From contig NZ_JAEUFG010000026.1 of assembly GCF_018588585.1 (NCBI RefSeq), positions 1-58,727 on the forward strand: a DNA stretch of 58,727 bases, given 5' to 3'. Position 1 is the stretch's first letter. Every line of letters starts with the position of its first letter. A program made the position numbers and the translations under genes. Under the pieces are notes generated by a model. That model was not told where the DNA came from. It saw nothing but the letters and a program-made list of their open reading frames with translations, and searched no databases. Below are positions 8,841 to 17,445 of this stretch, piece after piece. The DNA is from Bacillus sp. SM2101 (lineage in GTDB: Bacteria > Bacillota > Bacilli > Bacillales > SM2101).

Positions 8841-8908
8841 CATATCCCTACTACCTTAAGAATAATACCTATTAGTAATAGGTCAATCTAAAATGTACTG
8901 GTTGATCT
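8841..8908 (+). repeat. Dispersed repeat, copy 4 (lacks the first block)
   Basis: It contains CTACTACCTTAAGAATAATA, ACCTATTAGTAATAGGT and a GGTCAA/GGTTGATC hairpin, parallel to the second half of the copy at 8631. Confidence 0.5.
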
Positions 8909-8992
8909 CATAATTCGAATGACTGGATTCATAACGTATTACTTCCTTTACATAGATTTGCAAGTTGCCTCCTAACATAGCTTGTAGTTTCA

Positions 8993-9110
8993 TAGCTTCG
9001 CTTGTTATACGTGTTCTATGCCCAAACCAGCCTCAAACGTTTCTATAAGTAGGAGGTGAACAGTATTGCCGACAGGGTCAAGCCCCAATGGTGCTAGCGT
9101 TCTACTCTTC
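8993..9110 (+). ncRNA. Structured RNA-like element, copy 2 (possibly 6S RNA-like)
   Basis: This sequence is clearly homologous to window positions 1-118. A stem can be drawn between AGGAGGTGAAC (9051-9061) and GTTCTACTCTT (9099-9109), allowing G-T pairs. An outer stem GTAG/TAGC with GCTA/CTAC is also possible. Substitutions relative to copy 1 largely keep these stems. No intrinsic terminator follows directly, and it lies about 200 bases upstream of the rifampicin phosphotransferase gene, so it may be a leader, an independent RNA or a decayed copy. Confidence 0.35.
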
Positions 9111-9223
9111 TGGAATGGCGTTAATCTGTAACAAGGGTTAGTGCTTTTCATTAATTTAGTGCCATATTGTTGAAGATTTATTGTTTATTGGACTTAGTAT
9201 ACAATTAATTAAAAAACACAAAG

Positions 9224-9253
9224 ATCATTAATCAACATGTTGTTCATTAATGG
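9224..9253 (+). promoter_or_regulatory. Imperfect palindrome upstream of rph-like gene
   Basis: CATTAAT arms flank an AACATGTT core about 60 bases before the gene start, resembling an operator. No regulator gene is adjacent. Inferred from symmetry only. Confidence 0.3.
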
Positions 9254-9310
9254 TGTATGGAATCGTTAGAGTACATACGATGATGTGAAAAATCATTAGG
9301 GGGATAAAGA

Positions 9311-11944
9311 ATGATGAAATCATCAGTGCTGTTTTTTGAAGAAATTGACCGTACCAGTCTGCCGTTAGTAGGTGGGAAAGGGTCAAACCTTGGAGAATTA
9401 AGCAAAGCTGGATTTCTCGTGCCGGGAGGTTTCTGTGTTACGACATCTGCATATAAGGAATTTATCCAAACAAGCCCTGAAATGGAGCAATTGCTGAACC
9501 AGTTGAATCAATTGGATATAAATGATTTAAATAGCTTACGTATGCTCGGGGAGAAAATTAGAAGTCATATGCAAGGACTTGCAATCCCTAAAGAAGTAGA
9601 AAAGAAAATCATTTTAGCATGGGAAAAAGTTGGGCAAGACCACTTCTATGCTGTCCGCTCAAGCGCAACGGCAGAAGATCTTCCAACTGCCTCTTTTGCT
9701 GGGCAACAGGATACTCATCTTAACATCCTTGGACAAGGACAACTTCTCGACCATATCAGGAAAAGCTGGGCCTCTCTTTTTACAGACAGAGCTATTGCCT
9801 ATCGAGTGAAAAATAATTTTGATCATGAGCATGTTTATTTATCAGTGGTCGTGCAACGAATGATTAAACCTGATATATCAGGAATTATGTTTACAGCTGA
9901 TCCTATTACTGGAAATAGAAATGTGGTCTCAATTGACGCAAGTTTTGGGTTAGGTGAAGCAATTGTTTCAGGAATTGTATCTGCAGATTTATATAAAGTA
10001 AAATCGGGAGAAATAATTAGTAAAAGTATATCAGAAAAGAAAAAAGCGATAATTCCGCTTGTTCAAGGTGGTACTGAGACGAAGGAGTTGCCTATAGAGA
10101 AGCAAAAGCAGCAAGCTTTATCTGATCAAATAATTATAAAAGCAGCTGAACTTGGTAAGAAAATTGAAAACCATTACGGTTCTCCTCAAGATATTGAGTT
10201 TTGTATAGTAGATGAAGAAATTTTTTTTGTTCAAAGTCGTCCAATTACATCCTTGTATCCACTACCTGATCTCTCACAGCAGCCTTTACGTGTATTATTA
10301 TCCTTTGGCCATGTACAAATGATGACAGATGCGATGAAACCGTTAGGAATATCTGTTTTAAGAACGATATTCCCAAAGTCGTTTTTTGAGGAATCGGGTG
10401 GCAGACTTTTTATCAATCCAACACTTTTTCTACAAACAAAATTAGGAAGAAAAATATTCCCTAAGGCGTTAAATAGCATGGATGAATCAATTAGTCGATC
10501 AGTAGAAGAATTTATACATCGACCTGATTTTATGAAGAGTCCTGTTGTGAAAAAATCGATAAGACCATTATTGAAACACCTTCGTCCAATCATTAAGGAA
10601 GTTCTTCTAAAAATATTTATACATGATCCGAGTTTAGCTAGAGGTCATGTAGAAGATGTCATGGGCAGAGTAGTTAAAACTGTTCGAGATGATCTACATC
10701 ATAAATCGGGAGTTATTCGTTTAGATGCTGTTAAAAACAACTTGGAACAGCTAATAGGTCATGTTTCTAAAATTATGGCGAATCCGATGACATTGATGAT
10801 TACAGCAAGAGTTCTACAAAAAAAGTTATACCAAATGACCGGAAGTGATTATGAATTTAACCAATTAACAAAATCATTGCCTGGGAATATCATGAGTGAA
10901 ATGGGTCATGAGATGGGGGATTTAGCTGATTTAATTCGGGATTTACCAGAGGTAGAGAAGTATTTAAAATCAGCACAAGACGATAGTTTTTATGAAGGTT
11001 TATTAATGGTTAAGGGTGGTAAATCCTTTAAGCAATCCTTTGAATCATTTATTGATAAGTACGGGATGCGATGCCCAGGAGAAATTGATATTACAAGGCC
11101 TCGATGGAGAGAGAATCCAACTCTCATAACATCAACGATTCTAGGAAATAAGCAAAACTTAAAGCCAAATGATCATAGAGAAAAGTTCAAGCAAGGATTA
11201 AAAGAGGTGGACGAAGCAAAGAGAAGAGTTTTACAACAGGTTGGTAATAGGGGGCTTAACAAAATTAAGCAAAAGTATATGTCTCGTCTAATAGACGTTT
11301 ACCGTTATATGAGTGGTTTAAGGGAACATCATAAACATTTAGTTACAATAGTATTAGATGAATGTAAGCAAGCTTTACTGATAGAAGCAAATGAGATGGT
11401 GAATAAAAGAATACTTAAGAAGCAAGAAGATATCTACTTTTTAACTTTAGATGAAATAATAGAGATTGCCAATGGAACGTTCGAGTATAATGTTGCTGTT
11501 TTCATCAAAGAACGTAAAGAGCAATATGTATGGCATCAAACTTTAAATCAGCCAAGAGTCATGACAAGTGAGGGTGAGATTATAACTGGAACTATTAGAA
11601 AAGGAAACTTCCCAGAAGGAGCTCTTATTGGTAGCCCTGTATCAGCAGGTGTAGTTGAAGGTAGGGCACGTGTTGTATATAAGCCTGAAGAAGCGAATTT
11701 GAATGAGGATGAAATATTAATTGCAAGCTATACTGATCCGGGGTGGACCCAATTATTTCAAACTGCTAAAGCATTAGTAACTGAAGTTGGTGGATTAATG
11801 ACTCATGGCTCTGTTGTAGCGAGAGAATATGGGATTCCAGCTGTTGTTGGTATAGATGATGCAATGAAAAAAATAAAAAATGGTCAATTAATTCGTGTCG
11901 ATGGAAATCAAGGGTTTGTAGAGGTTATTACTGATGAAAATTAA
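9311..11944 (+). CDS. rph: Rifampicin phosphotransferase-like / PEP-synthase family enzyme
   Basis: The 877-aa product has the three-part layout of Rph enzymes, which phosphorylate rifamycins using ATP. The N-terminal ATP-grasp region has LVGGKGSNLGELSKAGF and YAVRSSATAEDLPTASFAGQ. The central region has the Rph-typical FGHVQMMTDAMKPLG. The C-terminal swivelling domain has GGLMTHGSVVAREYG, where the His near residue 832 carries the phosphate. Length and motif order fit Rph better than true PEP synthase (about 790 aa). GGGGG precedes the ATG pair. It is a single-gene unit; a structured RNA-like element and a palindrome lie upstream. Confidence 0.85.
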   Translation: MMKSSVLFFEEIDRTSLPLVGGKGSNLGELSKAGFLVPGGFCVTTSAYKEFIQTSPEMEQLLNQLNQLDINDLNSLRMLGEKIRSHMQGLAIPKEVEKKIILAWEKVGQDHFYAVRSSATAEDLPTASFAGQQDTHLNILGQGQLLDHIRKSWASLFTDRAIAYRVKNNFDHEHVYLSVVVQRMIKPDISGIMFTADPITGNRNVVSIDASFGLGEAIVSGIVSADLYKVKSGEIISKSISEKKKAIIPLVQGGTETKELPIEKQKQQALSDQIIIKAAELGKKIENHYGSPQDIEFCIVDEEIFFVQSRPITSLYPLPDLSQQPLRVLLSFGHVQMMTDAMKPLGISVLRTIFPKSFFEESGGRLFINPTLFLQTKLGRKIFPKALNSMDESISRSVEEFIHRPDFMKSPVVKKSIRPLLKHLRPIIKEVLLKIFIHDPSLARGHVEDVMGRVVKTVRDDLHHKSGVIRLDAVKNNLEQLIGHVSKIMANPMTLMITARVLQKKLYQMTGSDYEFNQLTKSLPGNIMSEMGHEMGDLADLIRDLPEVEKYLKSAQDDSFYEGLLMVKGGKSFKQSFESFIDKYGMRCPGEIDITRPRWRENPTLITSTILGNKQNLKPNDHREKFKQGLKEVDEAKRRVLQQVGNRGLNKIKQKYMSRLIDVYRYMSGLREHHKHLVTIVLDECKQALLIEANEMVNKRILKKQEDIYFLTLDEIIEIANGTFEYNVAVFIKERKEQYVWHQTLNQPRVMTSEGEIITGTIRKGNFPEGALIGSPVSAGVVEGRARVVYKPEEANLNEDEILIASYTDPGWTQLFQTAKALVTEVGGLMTHGSVVAREYGIPAVVGIDDAMKKIKNGQLIRVDGNQGFVEVITDEN

Positions 11945-12066
11945 GCTCAACAAATATTACTATTGACACAGAAAGTTAATCATGAAATTAGGATATTAAA
12001 TGATTAATGAGTTGATTAGTTCTTCTCTAGGTAAGTTAATCTTACTAATGATCAATCTGAATTTGT

Positions 12067-12160
12067 TATTCCACTAGATGGCGCAAAAATGTAACTAAGC
12101 TTATCCATACTACCTTAAGAATCATATTAATGAAAATGGGTCAACAAGCTGGTTGACCTT
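12067..12160 (+). repeat. Dispersed repeat, copy 5
   Basis: TTCCACTAGATGGCGCAAAA is followed by ACTACCTTAAGAATCAT and a perfect GGTCAAC/GTTGACC stem with a short loop. It sits downstream of the rph-like gene and may also act as a transcription end, although no T-run follows. The rest of the 11945-12700 gap shows no other clear feature. Confidence 0.55.
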
Positions 12161-12700
12161 AAAAATAAGAATGGCCCTTCTGTGTAATGATACTGAAAAG
12201 CGTCTTTATTTATTAATCTTTTTATCGTTTAAATTGTTAAATAGCACAAGTTTATCAAGAATGCTTAACTTTCAACAACTTTTCATTCTTCTACCATAGA
12301 ATGGTGAGTTTATTTATTGAAAGGGCATACGTAATGAGTTCTCAAAATCCAAAAAAACTCCGACGTCATATTGGAAATGTTTTTTCGCAAACAACCTGAT
12401 TTCTCAAAAATCCTCCCTCGAATGCTTTTGAATAATTTATTGATGCATTTTCTAACTGAATAAATACAGTTCTCACATTGAGTGGAAGGTTTAAAGAAAG
12501 AAATTTATAATATTAACTTATATTCTCTACCTCACCTTTTTCTCCAGCAGCAGCTTGGACAAAACAATGGATAAAAGGGTTTTCATCTTAAATAAAACAT
12601 CTCCTTCTTTGAAGATACAATGAGTCAAGTACACTCCTCTACTACAGTACATAAGATAGTTTGTAAATAACAATTTATTAATCTGAGGGGATTGATGGAA

Positions 12701-13276
12701 ATGTACTGTGTGCCTTATATGTATCAACATCCTTATAATGTGAATGTACCAATGCATACTTTCAGAAAGCCTAAACCTTATTGGGCTCATTCTAATAAGA
12801 TATATGGCTCGTATCTGCCATATTATAGTCATAATAGGCTTGTATTAAGAGATTATGGAGCAAACCCATTTGTTTTAAATATCAATGAAGCTACCTTACA
12901 AAATAATACCTACCGTACAGCAATATGGACAGGTAAGCATTTTCAAGTTACATTAATGAGTCTCAATGTTGGTGAGGATATTGGTTTGGAAATCCACCCT
13001 AATACTGATCAATTCTTAAGAGTTGAACAAGGTCAAGGACTTGTTCAAATGGGTAAGGAGAGAGAAAGCTTAAGTTTCCAAAGAAGAATTTTTGATGACT
13101 CCGCCATTATGATACCTGCTGGAATGTGGCACAATGTGATAAATACAGGTAATGTTGCATTAAAACTATACTCGATATATGCTCCACCAAACCATCCATT
13201 TGGTACTGTTCATAGGACTAAAGCAGATGCAATGGCTATAGAAGAAGGTAACGGAAATAGAGATGGAATACAGTAG
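12701..13276 (+). CDS. Cupin-domain protein, possible spore-associated
   Basis: The 191-aa product has a Tyr/Pro/His-rich first 50 residues (MYCVPYMYQHPYNVNVP), the kind of composition seen in coat proteins, followed by a single cupin barrel. Cupin motif 1 is GEDIGLEIHPNTDQFLRVEQG and motif 2 is IMIPAGMWHNVINTG, with His and Glu residues suited to bind a metal. The ATG at 12701 was chosen because GAGGGG lies ten bases upstream; ATG 12695 is the alternative. It is the first gene of the spore-surface region, so a spore role is plausible but inferred. Confidence 0.75.
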   Translation: MYCVPYMYQHPYNVNVPMHTFRKPKPYWAHSNKIYGSYLPYYSHNRLVLRDYGANPFVLNINEATLQNNTYRTAIWTGKHFQVTLMSLNVGEDIGLEIHPNTDQFLRVEQGQGLVQMGKERESLSFQRRIFDDSAIMIPAGMWHNVINTGNVALKLYSIYAPPNHPFGTVHRTKADAMAIEEGNGNRDGIQ

Positions 13277-13385
13277 TTCTTCAGAAAAGTCATATGAAAC
13301 AATAGAAGATTGGGAACTTATAGAAGTATTCAAACTTTTACAGCAAGGCAAAAATATGAAATATGAACATCATAATATTGAATGA
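13263..13385 (+). CDS. Possible small protein, 40 aa, overlapping the cupin gene
   Basis: This ATG ORF overlaps the 3' end of the cupin gene by 14 bases in another frame. It encodes MEYSSSSEKSYETIEDWELI followed by EVFKLLQQGKN, an acidic, helical peptide. The overlap suggests translational coupling. The Shine-Dalgarno sequence is weak (GAAGG, 13 bases upstream). No family is recognised. Confidence 0.4.
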   Translation: MEYSSSSEKSYETIEDWELIEVFKLLQQGKNMKYEHHNIE

Positions 13386-13481
13386 TCCTGATCATATAAT
13401 AACACCATTTGTTAGTGCTAAAGATAACTTTTAACCATAAATTCAAAGGTGAAAGGGTGATATTCAACAGAGAAAAATATG

Positions 13482-13514
13482 TAACCTCCTAGTTCTGTGT
13501 ATGAAAGGAGGTTA
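13482..13514 (+). promoter_or_regulatory. Hairpin sequestering a Shine-Dalgarno sequence
   Basis: TAACCTCCT and AGGAGGTTA are perfect 9-base reverse complements with a 15-base loop. The second arm contains AGGAGG four bases before an ATG, so the hairpin would hide the ribosome binding site of the short ORF at 13518. Confidence 0.45.
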
Positions 13515-13517
13515 GCA

Positions 13518-13565
13518 ATGGGGTGGGGGAAGTTCGCGATTTTTAGTGCTATTATGACCTTATAG
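13518..13565 (+). CDS. Possible 15-aa hydrophobic peptide ORF
   Basis: The ORF encodes MGWGKFAIFSAIMTL behind an AGGAGG that is locked in a hairpin. The composition resembles short membrane-active peptides, but at 15 codons chance cannot be excluded. A tRNA-like fragment and a strong terminator follow, so the transcript would be about 180 bases long. Confidence 0.2.
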   Translation: MGWGKFAIFSAIMTL

Positions 13566-13584
13566 TTGATGGATACAGGCTAGA

Positions 13585-13612
13585 GGTCGCTGGTTCGAGA
13601 CCTGTCGAAATC
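13585..13612 (+). other. tRNA T-arm-like remnant
   Basis: AGGTCGCTGGTTCGAGACCT has a GGTTCGA T-loop-like core and a 5-bp stem (AGGTC/GACCT), just before a strong terminator, as at the 3' end of a tRNA gene. No matching acceptor stem, D-arm or CCA is visible, so it is not an intact tRNA. It may be a decayed tRNA or an old attachment site. Confidence 0.25.
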
Positions 13613-13617
13613 ATCCT

Positions 13618-13660
13618 AACGCTAGAATCCTTGATAACTCAAAGGTTCTAGCGTTTTTTA
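13618..13660 (+). terminator. Strong intrinsic terminator
   Basis: AACGCTAGAA-CCTT pairs with AAGG-TTCTAGCGTT, followed by six T. This is among the strongest terminators in the window. Confidence 0.8.
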
Positions 13661-13807
13661 TCTCCGTTGACTTGAGTTTTGACTTAATCTCAGGGTTATG
13701 CTTCCATTAACCGACAAAGAAGTGGTGATCATATTTCATACGTCCAATCACAGATAAGACTTACGGTATATAATATCGTATTAAACTGTGATTATGGAGG
13801 AATAACA

Positions 13808-14203
13808 ATGACTCAATATAAAAAAGTAACAACATGTTGCGGGAATACTATCAAGGAAGGAAAACCGTGTGATTGTCCGTGTCAATTAATTACCGAAACC
13901 TCATCTCTTGATTATATAGAATTAGCGACAGGGGATGTAATTGAGGTATACAATGGGAGACCAATTGGATTACACGGTGAAGCTGAACTTACTGTTTCTG
14001 ACCCAACAGGAAATGAAAGAGTAGTTATTAACTTTACTTCAAATGGTGTAATACAGCCTATAACTTTAGATTTAGCTACTAAAAACATTAACAAGCTCTT
14101 TTCATTTAAAAATGTAACGAGAGTAGAAATAACGGATATAATTGGAGGTGGAAATGTTTCTGTTGATATAAATTGTGATGGTATGACAGAGCCATGTAGT
14201 TAG
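13808..14203 (+). CDS. Candidate endospore appendage (Ena)-like subunit
   Basis: The 131-aa product begins MTQYKKVTTCCGNTIKEG, then KPCDC. This fits the Ena N-terminal connector pattern (hydrophobic residue, one or two residues, CC, 10-12 residues, C), which in Bacillus cereus group fibres forms disulfides between stacked subunits. The remaining 105 residues are strand-rich and end VSVDINCDGMTEPCS, with further Cys, consistent with a small beta-sandwich. ATGGAGGAATAACA precedes the ATG. It is single-gene and near collagen-like and propeller genes. Assignment to DUF3992/Ena rests on motif and fold pattern, not on close sequence identity, so another spore-surface family is possible. Confidence 0.5.
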   Translation: MTQYKKVTTCCGNTIKEGKPCDCPCQLITETSSLDYIELATGDVIEVYNGRPIGLHGEAELTVSDPTGNERVVINFTSNGVIQPITLDLATKNINKLFSFKNVTRVEITDIIGGGNVSVDINCDGMTEPCS

Positions 14204-14539
14204 GTGTCTGCACGTCACATCTGACGCGTACCTTCTAATATTTTCGCCTTAAAGTAGAAATTGTATGCAGTATTATATCGTAGTAAAGCATTGGAAACAC
14301 TCTATAAATACCGTCACATCAATGTTTGTGAATGCGTATTGGGTTAGTATGTAAACTAGTAAAGAATGGCGTATACAGCGAAATACAAAAATCGGAGTGA
14401 TATTGCAAAGGGAAAACGACTGACCCCAAGCGCCCCCAGCGAATAGCCTTTATCTGCCAAAAGAACAATGCCGATTCAAAAAATCACTTTGACCTTACGC
14501 TCGCATACACTGTAAAAAAGAATTAAGGAGGTCGGTACG
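14204..14539 (+). other. Intergenic region with a decayed-looking foreign segment
   Basis: This 336-base gap has somewhat higher GC near 14366-14446, where an ATG ORF of 26 codons (MAYTAKYKNRSDIAKGKRL...) lacks a Shine-Dalgarno sequence. The last 45 bases, including ATCACTTTGACCTTACGCTC, are repeated before the next beta-propeller gene (about 15611-15640). Confidence 0.4.
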
Positions 14540-15589
14540 ATGGTACTGGCTTATGTAGTGAGTAACGGGCCTGACACTATATCTGTAATCGATACGAAAA
14601 CGCATTCTCTTATCGCTAGTACGTTAGTGGGTGGTGACCCTAATGATGTTGCGATTTCACCTGACGGGAAAATTGCATATGTCACAAATAGAAGCTTTCA
14701 AAGCAATACCATGTCCGTGATTGATACGAAAACTCATTCAGTCATTGCTACTGTAGCGGTGGGTGCTGCCACGTTTGCTGTGGAGTTTACCCCTGACGGC
14801 AAGTTAGCTTATGTTACGGATAACATTGATTCCATTATTGCAATAGATTCAAAGACACATTCTGTTATTGCTACTATTTTTTTAGAGGATAATGCAGATG
14901 TCATCGAGTTTACCCCTGATGGCAAGCTAGCTTATGTTACGGATGGTTCTAGTATTTCTCCAGACGACGTGGTGTACGTAATTGATACGAAGACACATTC
15001 CCTTATTGCTACCGTTGGTGTAGGAGAGAACCCTAATAATATTGCGATTACTCCCGATGGGAAACTCGCTTATGTCACAAACGAACAATCTAATAATGTG
15101 TCGGTTATAGATACGAAAACGCACTCTATTATTGCTACGGCTCTCGCAGGAATCAGACCACAGGACGTAAAGTTTACTCCGGATGGGAAACTCTCATATG
15201 TTGTAAATCAAGGCGATGATTTAACAAGTGGTTCCGTCACAGTAATTTATGTGAAAACGCACTCTGTTATCGCAACAATTCCGATAGCTAATCCGGGTGA
15301 CAGTCCAAGTAATATAGCGATATCACCTGACGGGAAACTTGCTTATGTAGATACTTTTAACGGAAATACAGTGACGGCTATTGATGTAAAAACACACTCA
15401 ATTATAGCTACCGTTGCTCAATTAGAAAATAATCTCCGTTTTGTAGAGTTCACTCCGGATGGTAAATTTGTGTATGTGGGTAATGAGGGCGAAAACACTG
15501 TAAATGTAATCGATACGAAAACACATTCGGTAATCGCAACCGTTTCTGTCGGGAGTAATCCAGTTGCTATCGCATTCACACCGCATTAA
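14540..15589 (+). CDS. YVTN-type beta-propeller repeat protein 1
   Basis: The 349-aa product consists entirely of about eight repeats of roughly 43 residues, each with VIDTKTHSVIATV-like and FTPDGKLAYVT-like strands, the hallmark of the YVTN/surface-antigen beta-propeller fold. There is no signal peptide, so it would act inside the mother cell or on the spore surface rather than be secreted by Sec. AAGGAGG precedes the ATG. The next gene is a tandem paralogue of the same length. The nearby collagen-like genes suggest a spore surface or exosporium location, an inference. The binding partner is unknown. Confidence 0.85.
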   Translation: MVLAYVVSNGPDTISVIDTKTHSLIASTLVGGDPNDVAISPDGKIAYVTNRSFQSNTMSVIDTKTHSVIATVAVGAATFAVEFTPDGKLAYVTDNIDSIIAIDSKTHSVIATIFLEDNADVIEFTPDGKLAYVTDGSSISPDDVVYVIDTKTHSLIATVGVGENPNNIAITPDGKLAYVTNEQSNNVSVIDTKTHSIIATALAGIRPQDVKFTPDGKLSYVVNQGDDLTSGSVTVIYVKTHSVIATIPIANPGDSPSNIAISPDGKLAYVDTFNGNTVTAIDVKTHSIIATVAQLENNLRFVEFTPDGKFVYVGNEGENTVNVIDTKTHSVIATVSVGSNPVAIAFTPH

Positions 15590-15669
15590 TATAATCTAAC
15601 CTATTAAAAAGTCACTTTGACCTTATGCTCGCATGCATTGCTAAAACGATTGTTAGGAGGTCGGTGCTA

Positions 15670-16719
15670 ATGGTACTGGCTTACGTAATGAATGCTAGTC
15701 CCTCTAGTGTTTCCGTTATTGATACGAGAACACAATCTGTAATTGCTACGGTGTTGGTAGGGCCAGGGACTGATAATATAACGATTTCACCCGACGGGAA
15801 ACTAGCATATGTTACTTTCACGAGAAATGTGATTAGTGGTGTGTCAGTAATTGATACGAAAACACACTCGGTTATTGCAACTATTCAAGTAGGGGTTATG
15901 CCCGTAGGTATCACTTTTACACCGGATAGTAAACTTGCTTATATTGTTAACGAGGCGGATGATAATATATCTGTGATTGACACAAAAACGCATTCTGTTA
16001 TTGCTACTATTTTTGTAGGGGGACAACTTGAATCTATAGCAATCAACCCCGATGGGAAATTAGTTTACGTATGTGACCGTGAAGACGTTAGTGGTGTTTC
16101 TTCTGTAGCTGCTATAGATGTTAAGACTCACAGTTTGATAGCGACAATCAATGTTAGTGAAGATCCAAGAGCCATTTTCTTTACACCCGACGGGAATTTA
16201 GCTTATGTAGTATGTCAAGATGATGGAAATGTATCAGTAATCGATACAAAGACACATTCCGTAATTACTACCGTCTCAGTAGGGAGCAGGCCTAATAATA
16301 TTGCGATTATTCCGAACGGTAAATATGCATATGTCGTTAATCAAGGTGAGGGTTCAATACTCGGCTCCCTCACAGTAATCGACGTCAAAACGCATTCGAT
16401 AGTTACTACAATTCCGATTGGTATTCAGGGAGACATGCCAAATAATTTCGCAATTTCACCTGATGGAAAACTCGCTTATGTAGCCACTCTCAACGGAAAT
16501 ACAGTTACTGCCATCGATATAAAAACACACTCAATCGTAGCAACGATAGAGGTGGGCGATAACAATCGTTTTGTCGAATTTACCCCTGATGGAAAATTTG
16601 CGTATATTGGAAACTCGAGCGATGGCACTGTCTCAGTTATTGACGTAAAAACTCATACAGAAATCACAACTGTAGACGTTGGTACTAATCCTGGGGCGAT
16701 TGCATTCACACCGAACTAA
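15670..16719 (+). CDS. YVTN-type beta-propeller repeat protein 2
   Basis: It is a tandem paralogue of the preceding gene, again 349 aa and made of the same propeller repeats (VIDTKTHSVIATI, ISPDGKLAYVT). I chose the ATG at 15670 because it follows TTAGGAGGTCGGTGCTA, which is almost the same context as in the first copy, and because the protein then begins MVLAYV like its neighbour. About 45 bases of upstream sequence are also duplicated, so the whole transcription unit seems to have been copied. Divergence is spread across all repeats, so the duplication is not very recent. Confidence 0.85.
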   Translation: MVLAYVMNASPSSVSVIDTRTQSVIATVLVGPGTDNITISPDGKLAYVTFTRNVISGVSVIDTKTHSVIATIQVGVMPVGITFTPDSKLAYIVNEADDNISVIDTKTHSVIATIFVGGQLESIAINPDGKLVYVCDREDVSGVSSVAAIDVKTHSLIATINVSEDPRAIFFTPDGNLAYVVCQDDGNVSVIDTKTHSVITTVSVGSRPNNIAIIPNGKYAYVVNQGEGSILGSLTVIDVKTHSIVTTIPIGIQGDMPNNFAISPDGKLAYVATLNGNTVTAIDIKTHSIVATIEVGDNNRFVEFTPDGKFAYIGNSSDGTVSVIDVKTHTEITTVDVGTNPGAIAFTPN

Positions 16720-16798
16720 TCTAAATTACATTTAATATAAGTTCGTTCATCAATCGGCGGGCTTTTTCGCGTGCTCTAAAACGGAAAGGAGGACGATC

Positions 16799-17116
16799 TT
16801 GGTTTGGGAAAGCGGTGGATGACTCGACTATACAGAACAACAGCATAAAATCGAAGAAATAAACGAAATCATTACGTTAATTAACGGTGGATGGATATAG
16901 GCCGAGGAAATGCTGGTGGATATTGCACTAATCGAAAAGCTAGATTGATTTACCCTTATACATCGCGGCGATCGTGACTTGATCTACTTCGCGTCCAAAT
17001 ATTTCGGCGAGGACCTGAACCTGAAAAACAGCTGTAATTGGATTCTGTTATATGAAATCGACACCGAAAACGAACCACGGGAAATATATTATCAAACGCA
17101 CCTCCATTCACCATGA
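16799..17116 (+). pseudogene. Decayed ORF with three in-frame stops (phage-like hypothetical)
   Basis: From a TTG preceded by AAAGGAGG, one reading frame runs 105 codons to a TGA at 17114 and looks coding throughout (LDYTEQQHKIEEINEIITL, later FASKYFGEDLNLKNSCNWIL). It is broken by TGA at 16820, TAG at 16898 and TGA at 16946, without any frameshift. Base composition is richer in GC than the neighbours, suggesting transfer from elsewhere. A second fragment with the same YTE(Q/R)QHK start lies at 19553. No family is recognised; a phage or mobile-element origin is a guess. The rest of the gap to 17445 shows nothing else clear. Confidence 0.55.
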
Positions 17117-17445
17117 ATTTTGCAGGCTGATCATTTCGGTACTGTCTTTCAACAAAAACGACAAAAAATTGACCGCTTATGCCAGTAGGGATGCGGTCTA
17201 TTCTTCTTAGAAGTCAACTCTTGAAGGAATCATTGCTGTTAGGCCGTCGGTGTAGCTGAAACCTTTGGCTTTTCTTGTTGTATACTGTTCCTGCTTGTCT
17301 ATGATTAAAATATTATAATTTTTGGAAAATGTACAATTAACATAGACATCGACACATTTTAATCACGGTATACCTATTAATCCAACCTTCTATAGCAAAT
17401 ATCCATACATATATAGTAAAACAATTTTAGAAGGTGAAAATAAAA

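Noticed and set aside
12527-12832. 101-aa minus-strand ORF across the cupin start
   Set aside because: It has no ribosome binding site and overlaps the well-supported cupin gene.
13585-13612. Intact tRNA gene
   Set aside because: Only a T-arm-like segment is visible. No acceptor stem, D-arm, anticodon arm or CCA could be placed, so it is listed as a remnant.
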